A stretch of 64,000 nucleotides of DNA, taken from positions 72,729,349-72,793,348 of the forward strand of contig CM076991.1 of assembly GCA_039090855.1 (NCBI GenBank), read 5' to 3'. The notes below the pieces were generated by a model. The model was not told the DNA's origin. It saw only the letters and a program-made list of their open reading frames with translations, and ran no database searches. Position numbers and translations under genes: made by a program. Positions 45,901 through 56,549 of the stretch are shown in pieces; the first letter of the stretch is position 1, and every line of letters begins with the position of its first letter. This DNA comes from Macrothele yani. Taxonomy: Eukaryota; Arthropoda; Arachnida; Araneae; Macrothelidae.

Positions 45901-47550
45901 AAGTTTCGTCACATCTTGTAGAACAGATATCAAGTCGTTTAGAAACGTTGGTTGAAATTAAATAGAAAAATACAGTAAGAATGAAGTGTAAAGTTAGAAA
46001 AAAAGACAATGGACGAATACGTGAACATAGAATGATATTCAAAAACACAAAATTAAGTTAAATATGGGGAAAATGTGAAAAAAAATGTTTGTCAGAAAGA
46101 AATGTAAAAATAAGGTAAAAATAAAGAAAATACTGTTTCAATCGAATGTTTAACTGCTATAGATCTGTATATTTCTCGTACATACACGAAACAGCGATGT
46201 AAAAAATAAATTAAGTCACATTTAAAGCAAGTAAGAAAAAATAGTTTAAGAGGAGAAAAAATAAATCTGAAGTTTTGTCACATCCGGAAATTCAACTCGT
46301 TAAGAAACGTTGGTTGAAATGAAAATAATAAAGTCAGAATATAAGTATGAGGCAGTTAACAAAGTTTGAAATAAAATAATGGACGAATACGCGGACATAG
46401 AATGATATTCAAAACATAGATTAAGTTAGATAGCGGGAATTGAGAAGAAAAAACGTCTGTTAGAAAGAAATGTAAAAATACAGTAAGAATGGAGAAAATA
46501 TTGTTTCAATCGAATTTTAACTACTATAGATCCGTATATTTCTTGTACACATATAGAAAAGTAAGGTAGAAAAATAGATTAAACCATACATTAAAAGCAA
46601 GTAAGAAAAAAAAACAATTTCAGAGGGAAAAAATTAAAAATCTGAAGTTTTGTCACATCTTGCGGAACAGATATCAAGTCGTTAAGAAACGTATGTTGGT
46701 TTAAATCTGAAAAAAAGATACTGTTACGAACGAATTTTATGTATATCTGCTATAGATCTGTATATTTCTTGCGCAAACATGAAACAGCTATATAGAAAAC
46801 CAGATTAAGTCATACATTAAAAGCAAGTAAGAAAAGTTCTTTGCGTAGGAAAAAGAAATAATAATGAAGAAACGTTTGCTTGTTTAAATCAGAAAAAATA
46901 AAGCCTTGATAAAAGTAGTTGTTAGATTGAAAAGTAAGAAAATAAAATAATGATGGTACATCGAGAAGTTTAACGAGTATGCAAGCATTTAGAAAAAAAA
47001 AAAAAGTAGGTTAAGATAATGCATTAAAAGGTACATTTCACTGATTAATCATAAAAGAAAATACGAAAACATAAAAAAAATATATTTTAATTATGTATAA
47101 AACATTGCGGCTTTTATGGCGGAAAAAGGTACAATGTTAACAAATGTAACAGAAAGTGCCATGAACACGTAAGTACATTAATAAACAATCATGTTTTAAG
47201 ATTATGTCTGCAGCACAAAACTTTGGGAAAGGTCTTTATGTTGGTACGCCCGTTTAAAAAGCGTGAAATCTCCTCAAAGAAAATAAAAAAATCGTTACGC
47301 TGAAAAATTATGTATATAAAATGGGAAATTATGGGGAAAAAATAAGGAATAAATTCGTTGCAAAATGATCAAGTTATTGAAAAAAAAATAATCAGACTTG
47401 GAGCTTAATGTGTCTAACAGAATCTCAAATGACGTCAACTCCTAATACGCCCTCCTTTCTGTATTCATCGTTAAGACGGCAAACTGCAAATCCCCTCAGG
47501 CAGTCTTCCCCCATATGCAACCACATGTCTTAATCCTTTCAACCAATCCA
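42970..47550. other. AT-rich non-coding half of the 7.8-kb element
   Basis: About 4.6 kb without a credible gene; a 74-codon Lys-rich frame at 44073 shows no features. Strand composition is strongly skewed to purines (long GAAA, AAGTAAGAAAA runs). A motif TATAGATCTGTATATTTCT, usually preceded by TTTTAACT and followed by an ACACGAAA-like string, recurs about seven times. Confidence 0.6.
44845..46780. repeat. seven diverged repeats with AGATCTGTATATTTCT core
   Basis: Cores occur at about 44863, 45053, 45364, 45784 (degraded), 46160, 46522 (degraded) and 46757. Intervals vary from about 190 to 430 bp, because the units share further modules (AAGTTTTGTCACATC, CGTTAAGAAACGTTGGTTGAAAT, GAACATAGAATGATATTCAAA) in partly shuffled order. 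The segments 45300-45560 and 46090-46350 are close copies. Confidence 0.8.
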
Positions 47551-47554
47551 TCCA

Positions 47555-47640
47555 ACGATTTGGTGGCCGAATCGGTAGAGCATTTGACTTCCACGCCAAC
47601 GGCCCGAGTTCGATTCCAACTGGTTCCAAACCTCCTCGTC
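47555..47640 (+). repeat. tRNA-like sequence, possibly a SINE head
   Basis: TGGCCGAATCGGTAGAGCA matches the A-box with D-arm, TTGACTTCCACGCCAA resembles an anticodon arm with TCC, and GAGTTCGATTCC matches the B-box. The sequence downstream (CCTCGTCGC then T-rich) is not a convincing acceptor partner, so it is more likely tRNA-Gly-derived than a working tRNA. It lies inside the 7.8-kb element, 165 bp from the right terminal repeat. Confidence 0.5.
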
Positions 47641-47804
47641 GCTTTTTTTCGATAATAAATCCATGGTTGAAAAAAATTTCCCGAGTGCACTTACAATTAA
47701 ATTTACCACCACCAGCCGAAAAAACAGATTGGGAAATTCCAAAAAATAAAAATGGCGGAGAAATTTCCCAGAATTAAAAATGGCTTCGTCAACATCGACG
47801 TAAA

Positions 47805-47966
47805 GGTGACGTCATGCGGTAAAAAATGGCGAACGACCACGACCACCGTTGCCACCGGAAGAAAAGTTTCCCTGTGGCTACGGGAAGCGCATCCGTGACG
47901 TCACTTCCGGAAGTTGACCACGCCCACATGTGACGCCACGTCCGCCGCCCAAGTCCCCCTACTACT
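47805..47966 (-). repeat. right terminal inverted repeat of the 7.8-kb element
   Basis: Complement of the left repeat, with an extra segment of about 35 bp (GACGCCACATGTGGGCGTGG region) missing at left. It contains two further CRE-like sequences and the GGAAGTGACGTCACGGATGC core. Confidence 0.88.
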
Positions 47967-49450
47967 CACGTTCCTCCAGTCCTCCCGGCAGAAGCTTCCA
48001 TGCAATAAAGAACATACAGGGAAGAGCTACAGGGAGCGATGGAGTTACCATAGACACTGTACAAGAAGCTAGTGAAAAAAAAAAAAAATAGAAATTACAC
48101 TCGCCCAAGTTTTCACCAGATGCCTCGATGAAGGGGAGATTGCTGATGACTGGAAAATTGAAACAGTGATCCAGCTGAATAAAAAAAAGGAGATATTGAG
48201 GAGCTCAGGAACTAGAAGCTAATAGGTCTCACGAGCTTCCTATCAGTTGTTTACAAAGTCTGTCATATCACTTGAAGGGAATACTGTACATGACATAACG
48301 AAGAGAACAAGCTGGATTGAGGAATGGCTACAGATTATATCCATTATAGGTTATATCCATTTACCGAAAGAATTAATTGAAAGAGCAAAGGTATATACAC
48401 TCCGCGTTTGCTTTGATTGATTATAAAAAAAACTTTGATTCTGTAAACCATCAGCAATTAAGTCTTTGAAATCTTTCGGTATTGAAGGTGCATACCGATA
48501 AGATCAATGAAAATGCAAGCGCAAAGGTTTGACTGTTTGAGGCTACAGAACGTATGAAAATTCCAAAGAGAGTGAGACAAGATGACAATATATCTCTCAA
48601 GCTCTTCAATGCCACATTACGGTATGTCTTTCAATCATTGAACTGATAAGACAAGGAAATAAAGTTGTACCCCTGAAGTAAAGTTGAATGGGGTAATTTT
48701 AGCAAGCACTCCCTCTGGGCTGCAGAATATGATCCATGAACTTACGGACAAGAGCTACGGGAGGGGGTAAATTGATCTTACAGAAAACGAAATAAATGTA
48801 CAATGCTTTTACAAGAAAGAAGATTTGGCGATTAAAGGGGGAAATCTTGAGGTAACCGATACCTACGTTTACCGTAGGTAACAAACATGAAATGAAGCCT
48901 ACATCGAAAAAAAAAATAATTAGTAGAGGTATAAAACTAGGTTGGAGAGCATTTGGAGAAATAATACAATTTTCAAGAGCAATTTACCATTATGTTTTAA
49001 AATAAAACTGTTTAATCAATGCATTCTTCCAGTCTCATTTATGAATCAGAGACATGAACGTTAACAAAGAACGACATATAGAGGCTACAGACAACTGAAA
49101 GAAACACTGTAAGATGCAAGCTCGGTGTATACAGGAAAAATTAGAAGATTAACTCGTGGATCAGGAAAATGATGAGAGTGGAAGATATCATGATCAAAGT
49201 ATAATCCCTAAAATAGCAATGAGCTGTACATATTGCTAGAAGAACTGACCTCCTCTGGACAACTGAAATATTAGTCCGGATACCAAGGGACAGAAATAGC
49301 CCCAGAAGAAGACCAGATGGAAGATGGGTCGACGAAATTCCATGGAGTGACGTAGAGGAGGCTGGTTCAAGACAGACAGTTTTAAAAGAAACTTGAGGAG
49401 ACCTTCATCCAGCAGAGGATTGATAATGGTTGTTGATTATTATGATGATG
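47967..49450 (+). mobile_element. RTE LINE copy 2, right segment with 3' end
   Basis: Continues the split LINE from the equivalent of LPAEV (CTCCCGGCAGAAG) through the RT (TLAQVFTRCLDEG, later degraded) to the post-RT region (about 49080-49400: KNDI, EATDN, EADGRWVDEI-like pieces). It finishes in ATTATGATGATGATAC at about 49437-49452. A short TGATGA-type tail is normal for RTE. Many frame changes make it inactive. Together with 37125-37896 and 39952-40173 this is one insertion. Confidence 0.85.
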
Positions 49451-49494
49451 ATACTCGAATATAGACTAATAAAAAAAGTAATAAGACTTGCGTT

Positions 49495-50110
49495 GCAGTT
49501 CCTAACACGAACATTTAATCATCGGTGCCAACATGCTCTTTCACAAAACACTCGCCATTGCACCTAATACAGTTGTCCTAGCGTGTAACCCAAATACTGA
49601 AAACTTGCAACTGACCAGTGTTGGACAGGGGACTTCAAAAAAGCCTCCGCAGCTTTTTGTCTTCGCAAACTTTTTTCAAAACGGCGACCTCGTGATGATT
49701 TCTTTAACTGTGGGAATAACCAGAAGTCGTATGGAGCGAGATCTGGGCGGTAGGCGGCATGAGTGACCAACTGAATATACATATTTTTTCTGCATAACTG
49801 TTGCCGCTGAATCCAATGAGAGCACACCCAACACAGGCTCAAGTGTTACGTCACGATGGTCTGAGTGCTTTCATACGAATGTCTAGATATCTGATAACAG
49901 CCTGATTGTGATTCGGCGGTCCTCTCTGAAAACTGCGTTTGCAACATCAATCAGAATCTCTGAAATTGAAGTCGGTGGACGTACTTGCCTTGTAAAATCT
50001 TCACTTTGTCTGGTGGTAAAATCTTTGTGCCAACGAAATGCAATTGCACGTGACAACACTTTTCCACCGAAGGCTTCTTGAATAACAGGAGGAATGTAAC
50101 TGAGCAATTT
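49495..50110 (-). pseudogene. mariner-family transposase remnant
   Basis: The minus strand from about 50110 reads EAFGGKVLSRAIAFRWHKDF, then RPPTSISEILID and REDRRITIRLLSDI, which are the mariner N-terminal HTH and linker. After a gap the C-terminal part appears: THAAYRPDLAPYDFWLFPQL and GRRFEKS. The middle of the catalytic domain, including the first two Asp, is missing. No terminal repeats were found. It is a different mariner subgroup from the copy at 2.7 kb. Confidence 0.8.
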
Positions 50111-50948
50111 TAAATAAATAACAATTTATTTTCTCAATTTTTGGAGGCGAACACAAAATTCCATCGCGTAACGTTGTTCAAGAGTTGACTGCATGCTTAT
50201 AATGCCTGAACCCCCCCCCCCCAAAAAAAACAGGATAAAGCTAAAGTAATGAAGCTCTTCTGACACGAGCTGGAGCAAGACCAGAGAAGTCCAAGGACGT
50301 GCTGATACCCCCGCGACCCCCACAATGTGGCAGGGCCTCTAGCCTCAGCAGCGGGATTTCAACATTTTTTTTTGAGGAAACCGTATGAAACTAGTTAAAG
50401 AAATACCCAGAAATTTTGACATCTTTGAATGAAATATTAAAAAGAAAAGCACGTTTTGGTATATTTTTTTCAGTAAATAAGTAAAATATTTGGAAATCAT
50501 TTCTGCAGTTTTAGTTTAAAACAACTGGATGACGGGAAAGTTACTATTCCAGAGAACGTGAGGCCCCTTTTCACAGCTATAGCAACATTTCCGGTAAATA
50601 TATATTTACAAGAGAGATAGGAAAGAAACACAAGTTTAATGAATGAAGTTTTAAATACCAATAACGTTAAGTTGTTACGTATTACAGATTGTTAACGCAT
50701 AACTACGCTTTCTTCAGAAAGAAGTAAACTGAAAGGTGTTCTTCGTCGTCGGGACCAAGAAACAGAGACCTGTGCCATTTTTCTTTCTTTCTTTCCTTTT
50801 TTTTTTTTTTTTTTTTACCGGACGAGAGAAACTTTTTTACTATATGTGCAAACAATGTGGAATTATGTTAAGTGCGTATTTTGCGTTCAACAGTAAATAA
50901 TTTAAGTGATTTAACTTTTTGTGCCACAATTCTTAATAGTTACTTATT
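50111..50948. other. no gene; homopolymer tracts
   Basis: Contains a C-run followed by an A-run at 50210-50230 and a long pyrimidine stretch with T>20 at about 50779-50816. No coding evidence. Confidence 0.45.
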
Positions 50949-50950
50949 TA

Positions 50951-52356
50951 CACTGCTGGCCACCCAAAATGCAACACCAAGAAGGAAGCATCCGATTGGC
51001 CTGAAATTCGCAGCATGCTTCGCCGGCGAGAGGACATGCAAACGATTAGCATTGCAGGGCATGTGCAAATCATATGCGCCCTGCACGCCACCGAGAAGCA
51101 CTATAAGAAGGGTGCACAGAAGGCGGGGTGTAAGTAGTGGAAGTGTGTTGTGCTGCCGGTCCTGTGCGCGGGAAGCTTCCTGATGCCTCGTCGCAGAATA
51201 CGGCACCATTCCAGCACGTTTCGGAGTTCGACAGAGGACGAATAGTGGCTTATCGCGACAGCGGTTTATCGTACCGAGACATCGGCGCCCGTGTGGGACG
51301 ACATCCAGCCACAGTGAGGCGAGTATGGATTCGGTGGATGCAGGAGGGACGGACAGACCGACGTGAGCGATTGCCGCAGCCGAGGCACACCACCGAACGA
51401 GAGGACCGGCATGTTGTGCTGTGGGCATTGACGGCTCGCACTGCCACATCACGAACGTTAGCAATGGAATTAGGGTGTGTTGCGCAACAACCTGTGTCAG
51501 CACGTACCGTTCGACGTCATCTGCAGGAGCGTGGGTTTGTCGCACGGCGCCCATTGCTATTATTGCCATTGACGTTACACCACTGGCGAGTGCGGTGGCA
51601 GTGGGCCGTTGAACGCCGCACCTGGACTAAGGAATGGCACGGCATTGTCTTCTCCGACGAATCCCGCTTCTGCCTGCAACACTACGATGGTCGGATCCGC
51701 GAGTGGTGGCACCGCTGCGAGAGACTGTATGACGTCTGCATTATGCATTGCCATACCGGTCCATCGCCTGGCGTTATGGTTTGGGGCGCAATTGGATATG
51801 ACACCCGCACCCCCGGTACGCTTCGCCGGTACACTCAACTGCCACCACTACATCTCCGATGTTTTGGATCCTGTAGTCCTTCCTTACCTGCAGGACCTGC
51901 CAGCGGCCACGTTTCAACAGGCCAATGCGCGCCCGCACGTGGCACGCAACGTGCAACAATTCTTTACGGACCACCAGGTGTCCCTACTGCCCTGGCCCGC
52001 TTGTTCTCCCGATATGTCGCCCATTGAACACGTCTGGTCGCTGATCGGCAACCGAGTGGCCCGGCAAGCACCACCCGCGGCTACGCCTGATGAATTGTAG
52101 CAACGTGTGGAAGCAGCCTGGATCAACATACCCCAAGCCCACATCCAAAGCCTCTTCCGTTCGATGCCGCAGCGTGTAGGGGCCGTTATTGCTAGCCATG
52201 GGGGCCACACGAACTATTGATGTCTGCGTGTTCCGCAGGTCGCACGGGTCTGTAACCTCAACCGTTTCATCTTTGTATCTGTTGTTATGTGTCCAGTAAA
52301 TCTGGCTTTGCTATCTCGTGTCCTTCTTGGTGTTGCATTTTGGGTGACCAGCAGTG
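50951..52356 (+). mobile_element. Tc1-like element, DD34E, 1406 bp
   Basis: Inverted ends CACTGCTGGCCACCCAAAAT and the complement of CACTGCTGGTCACCCAAAAT extend about 35 bp (through TGCAACACCAAGAAGGA). Each is bounded by TA (50949-50950 and 52357-52358). The interior is GC-richer than its surroundings and carries a plus-strand transposase with few lesions, suggesting a fairly recent arrival. Confidence 0.93.
51183..52220 (+). pseudogene. Tc1-like transposase with mutated catalytic Asp
   Basis: The likely start is the ATG at 51183 (PRRRIRHHSSTF). Homology moves to another frame at about 51205-51222: SEFDRGRIVAYRDSGLSYRD, HPATVRRVWIRWMQEG, SARTVRRHLQERGF, and IVFSDESRFCL with the first Asp, then MVWGAIGYDTRTP. 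At about 51805 it returns to the first frame: HYISDVLDPVVLPYLQ, and FQQANARPHVA, where the usual QQDNA second Asp is Ala (GCC), then SPDMSPIEHVW with the Glu. Spacing is 34. A TAG at 52098 replaces Trp before QRVEAAW. The end is SHGGHTNY. Confidence 0.9.
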
Positions 52357-52359
52357 TAT

Positions 52360-53050
52360 TTGTTGACTTATGTTCTGTATTTTCGTATAAATCGGGAAGG
52401 TCCTTTGACCCAGTTACATGGTAACTGCGTCTTTTGTGTCTGTGATCGTATTTAACTAATTTAAAAGAGGTTGGCCTTAGTTCTCTAAAAGAATAAGATT
52501 TCACGATATAATTTGGCGTGTCTTGTAGCATTTTGCATTCGCATAAAGCTAGGGCAACCATTTTAATTACAACGTACACATTTGTGTTACACGCGGTAAA
52601 GTGCAGTAATTTTGGTTTTAAGAAAAATACCTGCAGGTTCCAAAGAATTTGAATTATTAAGACGCCAATAAAACTTAGTTAATAATGAGGAATTTAAAAA
52701 TTTCAGTAGCTGAAAGCTAATAGATTTTCGTAAAAGAGCTTCGAACATATTTTTTCCGAGGTGGCCAAGAGTTTTTCCGTTTCAAACCGACCACTGGAAG
52801 TGTGTACGCGTAGCAGCATGTCTATCTCCCGTTTAACGTTCAATATTAAGCTTTTATTCTGCGCAAAAAAATGACTCTTATTATTATTGATCAACCCTCG
52901 TATATATGTACATACTTCATCCCAGCACGACGAAGTTTCAAATTTGATTTACGTATAACAATTCTGGTTGCAAACATCACCTTTCGGTGTGAAAACCAAG
53001 CTTTTACAAACTGGCTTTGCAAAGCGATTTCTCCTGTGTAAAAAAACCGG
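52360..53050. other. no gene recognised
   Basis: Unremarkable sequence between the Tc1-like element and the fold-back element. No domains or ends seen. Confidence 0.4.
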
Positions 53051-53053
53051 TCT

Positions 53054-54544
53054 GGTTCACTTCGTCGACAACTCATTTCGTCGACGCCACTTCGTCGACA
53101 ATCATTTCGTCGACAGGTACATTTCGTCGACACTATACAGTATATGCTTCCGTAAAATCTACAGTTTTCAATTTAGAACCACCAAATTTGGTATACTATC
53201 TCATTGTACTCTTACACCAACTTAGACCACAGACGGAAGAGGTCGGGGCTCGGGGTCAAGGGGGCCCCATACAACAGTTTCGTAAAATCTACAGTTTTCA
53301 ATTTAGAACAACCAAATTTGGTATACTATCTCATTGTACTGTTACACCAACTTAGACCACAGACGGAAGGGGTCGGGGCCCGGGGTCAAGGGGGCCCGGT
53401 CCCAAACAACATTTTCGTAAAATCTACAGTTTTCAATTTAGAACCACCAAATTTGGTTTACTATCTCATTGTACTCTTACACCAACTTGGACCACAGACG
53501 GAAGAGGTCGGGGCCCGGGGTCAACGGGGCCCCATACAACAGTTTCGTAAAATCTATAGTTTTCAATTTAGAACCACCAAATTTGGTATACTATCTCATT
53601 GTACTTAGACCGTACACGGTTTTTGGAAGGGTCGAGGCCCGGGGTAAAGGGAGTCTCATACAAAATTTTCTCAACAATTTCCATTTTTTACTTAAGAACT
53701 GCAACACAATTCTGCACTCCAATACCCTATCTGCGAGCTAAGTTAGAGTACCATCAGATGGTATACCAAATTTGGTGGTTCTAAATTGAAAACTGTAGAT
53801 TTTACGAAAATGTTGTATGGGACATCCTTCACCCCGGGCCCCGAGTCCTTCCGTCAGTGGTCTAAGTTGGTGTAAGAATACAATGAGATAGTATACCAAA
53901 TTTGGTGGTTCTAAATTGAAAACTGTAGGTTTTACGAAAATGTTGTATGCCCCCCCCCCTTGACCCCGGGCTCCGACCTCTTCCGCCTGTGGTCTAAGTT
54001 GGTGTAAGAGTACAATGAGATAGTATACCAAATTTGGTGGTTCTAAATTGAAAACTGTAGGTTTTAGGAAAATGTTGTTTAGGGGCCCCTTGCCACCGGG
54101 CCCCGACCTCTTATGTCTGTAGTCCAAGTAAGAGTACAATGAGATAGTATTCCAAATTTGGTGGTTCTAAATTGAAAACTGTAGGTTTTACGAAAAATGT
54201 TGTATGGGACCCCCTTGACCCCGGGCCCCGACCTCTTACGTCTGTAGTCCAAGTAAGAGTACAATGAGATAGTATTCCAAATTTGGTGGTTCTAAATTGA
54301 ACACTGTAGGTTTTACGAAAATGTTGTTTGGGGCCCCCTTGACCCCGGGCCCCGACCTCTTCCGTCTGTGGTCCAAGTTGGTGTAAGAGTACAATGAGAT
54401 AGTATACCAAATTCGGTGGTTCTAAATTGAAAACTGTAGATTTTACGAAAGCATATACTGTATAGTGTCGACGAAGTGAGTGTCGACGAAATGTACCCGT
54501 CGACGAAGTGGCGTCGACGAAATGAGTTGTCGACGAAGTGAACC
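53054..54544. mobile_element. fold-back element with TTCGTCGAC-rich ends
   Basis: About 1.49 kb, almost palindromic. The ends start GGTTCACTTCGTCGACAACT and its complement, followed by repeated ACTTCGTCGAC/ATTTCGTCGAC motifs (five to six per end) and TATACAGTATATGCTT. Each arm then carries a tandem array of ~128-bp units containing TTTCAATTTAGAACCACCAA, ATACTATCTCATTGTACTCT and a GC-rich GGTCGGGGCCCGGGGTCAAG segment. There are about four units at left (53150-53600) and five inverted at right (53750-54450), with a unique centre near 53620-53745. No transposase. Architecture matches fold-back (FB-type) elements. Confidence 0.85.
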
Positions 54545-55185
54545 ACTCCCAAAAAACAAAGCATTGTTGTTAAGTACTGATGCACGAAGACATCCGTGGA
54601 AATAGATACCCGCAGATTTCCCCTGTAAATAACTTAATTTTCGATTATTGGTAAGTCCTCCTTAGTGGGTAATTTATTCTTTGTAAGTTTAATAACAGCA
54701 ACTCAACATCTCGTTTTCACATTGTTTCAGCTTTTAGAGAACTTCTGCCTCCTGAGCATTCACTTTTTAGCGGGTCTTTTAAAAACAGGTGCATGCTTGT
54801 TCTACCGAAATTTTCATCCGTTCGTCTGTGGACGCCACACCAGTGACGTAGTTCTAAATAAAAAAGTGCCTTAGCGGTGAACGTAACCAGTGGTGTAGTT
54901 CTAAATGAAAAAAGTGCCTTAGTGGTGAACGGACTAGGAAAAAAATAATATCAAAATTTTCAAAATCTGATTATTATTATAATTATTATTATTTGTTATA
55001 TATTTAAATTTTCACTAGGGGCTGCGCCTCTAGGCTCGCTACGCTCGTTTCCAGAGTAGCGCTCGGGCCCTGTAGCCCGATCTCCAAGTATATCACATGA
55101 AATACAAGTTAGTAAAATCATGCAATGCATTGATTATGATACACTTTCCAACATACTAGAAATCATTACCCAAGTTATTACTCAA
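54545..55185. other. no gene; short duplications
   Basis: A ~45-bp segment (GTAGTTCTAAATAAAAAAGTGCC type) is duplicated at about 54845-54930. A compact GC-rich patch (GGGGCTGCGCCTCTAGGCTC... to ...GGGCCCTGTAGCCC) lies at 55018-55081 in otherwise AT-rich DNA and has internal complementarity. Function unknown. Confidence 0.4.
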
Positions 55186-55189
55186 GTTA

Positions 55190-55790
55190 TGAGGAAATAG
55201 CTGTGGAATAAATCTCACTCCTGTACCCTGACCTTTGATCCCATTTCGATGATATTCAACAGAACTGGTTCAGTATACCTGCGAAATAACATGATAACGT
55301 TTTGTCGCAATAGAAGCATTTTTAGTCAAGTTATGATGCATAAGGGGTATGGAATAGATTCAGCTTCTGTGTCCTAACCTTTGACCCCATTTCGCCCATT
55401 TTCATTAGGATTTGTCCCCAGGCAGGTCCCTACAATATACTAACATTTCATCCAAATCAAAACATTTTTACGTAAGTTATGACGCATAATGGAGATTGAA
55501 GTGATTCCGCTCCTATGTCCTGACCTTCAACCCCCATTTCGCCAATTTTCAACAGGGTTTGTCCCCAGGTGGTACCCTACCACATACTAAATTTTAATCA
55601 AAATTGAACCTTTTTTACGTTAGTTATGACGCATAAGAGCAGTGGAATGGATCCCGCTCCTATGTCCGGACCTTTGACCCGATTTCTTTTACTTTCAATA
55701 GGGTTCCTTCCCAGATGTTCCCCTACCACATACTAAAATTTCATCGAAATCGAACGATTTTTACGCGAGTTATCGTGCGGACGAACATAC
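55190..55790. repeat. ~145-bp tandem repeats, about four units
   Basis: Units carry CTATGTCCTGACCTTTGACC, CATTTTCAACAGGGTTTGTC, CCTACCACATACTAAAATTT and GAGTTATGACGCATAAGGG. The motif GTTATGAYGC starts at about 55334, 55477 and 55624, a period of about 145 bp. The array ends with GTTATCGTGCGGACGAACAT. The same family reappears at 59825-60110. Confidence 0.82.
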
Positions 55791-56127
55791 GCACACAACA
55801 CGTGACATAATGAGGCAGATGGATATCGCGACCATCTGCTCGCAAGAGTGTGACGTCATAAAACTTTAATAGGATCCACACACAACGCGTGACGTAATGA
55901 GATAGATGGCGCAACCACGCGCCAACATCTAATGGGATGACGCCTTGACACTACACTAAAAACGTGGTACTTTGGGGTGGTTATTTAACCCACTAAACGA
56001 ATTTTCCTAAAGTCGAGATCAAGCTAAATCGATTTCTAGTACCAGAAAACGGTAGGTTAACGACTTTCATCAAAATCCTTATAGCCGTTTTCAAAATAAA
56101 ATTTACATACATACAAGAATTGCTCCT
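55791..56127. other. no gene; sequence after the 145-bp repeats
   Basis: Contains two related stretches ACACGTGACATAATGAGGCA and ACGCGTGACGTAATGAGATA (55798 and 55885), a weak direct repeat, and nothing coding. Confidence 0.4.
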
Positions 56128-56549
56128 TTAAGGTGAACGTCAAGTAATTTTGCTTCCTGTACTTCGAATGGAAAAATTTCTGTACACATTTTCTTCCCAA
56201 TTAATGCGTTCCCAAGGATGAAAATTTCAACTTCGATTAATAGCATCATTTTATAACTTGGAATACTTAATATTTTTTAAAACATAACCATAATTATGCA
56301 ATCAAACATTTGTTTGTCTACTGACGTCATCAAAGTACAGGTCGCACCATCCTTTTTTTGGTTTCAACACCACCAAAAGAAAAGTTATTGATTTTTAATA
56401 TAATTATGGTTATGTTTTAGAAAATATTAAGTATTCCAAGTTGTAATAAAGTTATTTTAATCGATGTTCAAATTTTCATTCTGAACACATTAATTGTGAA
56501 GGAAATGTGTACAAACGTTTTCCATTGAAAGTCATCATCATCATCATTG

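Larger units (their letters stand above)
40174..47966 (+). mobile_element. Polinton/Maverick-like element, 7.8 kb, non-autonomous
   Basis: The element begins AGTAGTAGGGGG and ends CCCCCTACTACT. Inverted termini extend about 137 bp at left and 162 bp at right (the left lacks about 35 bp present at right). They contain GACTTGGGCGGCGG, GTGACGTCACGGATGCGCTT and GGGAAACTTTTCTTC. The 6-bp repeat CACGTT flanks it at 40168-40173 and 47967-47972, and the interrupted RTE LINE continues on both sides, confirming the boundaries. A 6-bp duplication, a 5'-AG start and a short terminal tandem repeat (AGT) are the Polinton hallmarks. Length is about half the usual 15-20 kb, and no polymerase B, integrase, protease, ATPase or capsid frame is present. 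Cargo is an AlkB-like relic and a PC4-like ORF; the class is inference from the ends. Confidence 0.85.

Noticed and set aside
47555..47640. Functional tRNA-Gly gene
   Set aside because: The A- and B-boxes are good, but no proper acceptor stem pairs, and the sequence lies within a mobile element.
40174..47966. Integrated complete DNA virus
   Set aside because: No replication, packaging or capsid gene is visible; only the termini and cargo support a virus-like or Polinton-like origin.
53150..54450. Open frames giving repetitive peptides in the fold-back element
   Set aside because: They are translations of a tandem non-coding repeat, appear in several frames on both strands, and show no domain.
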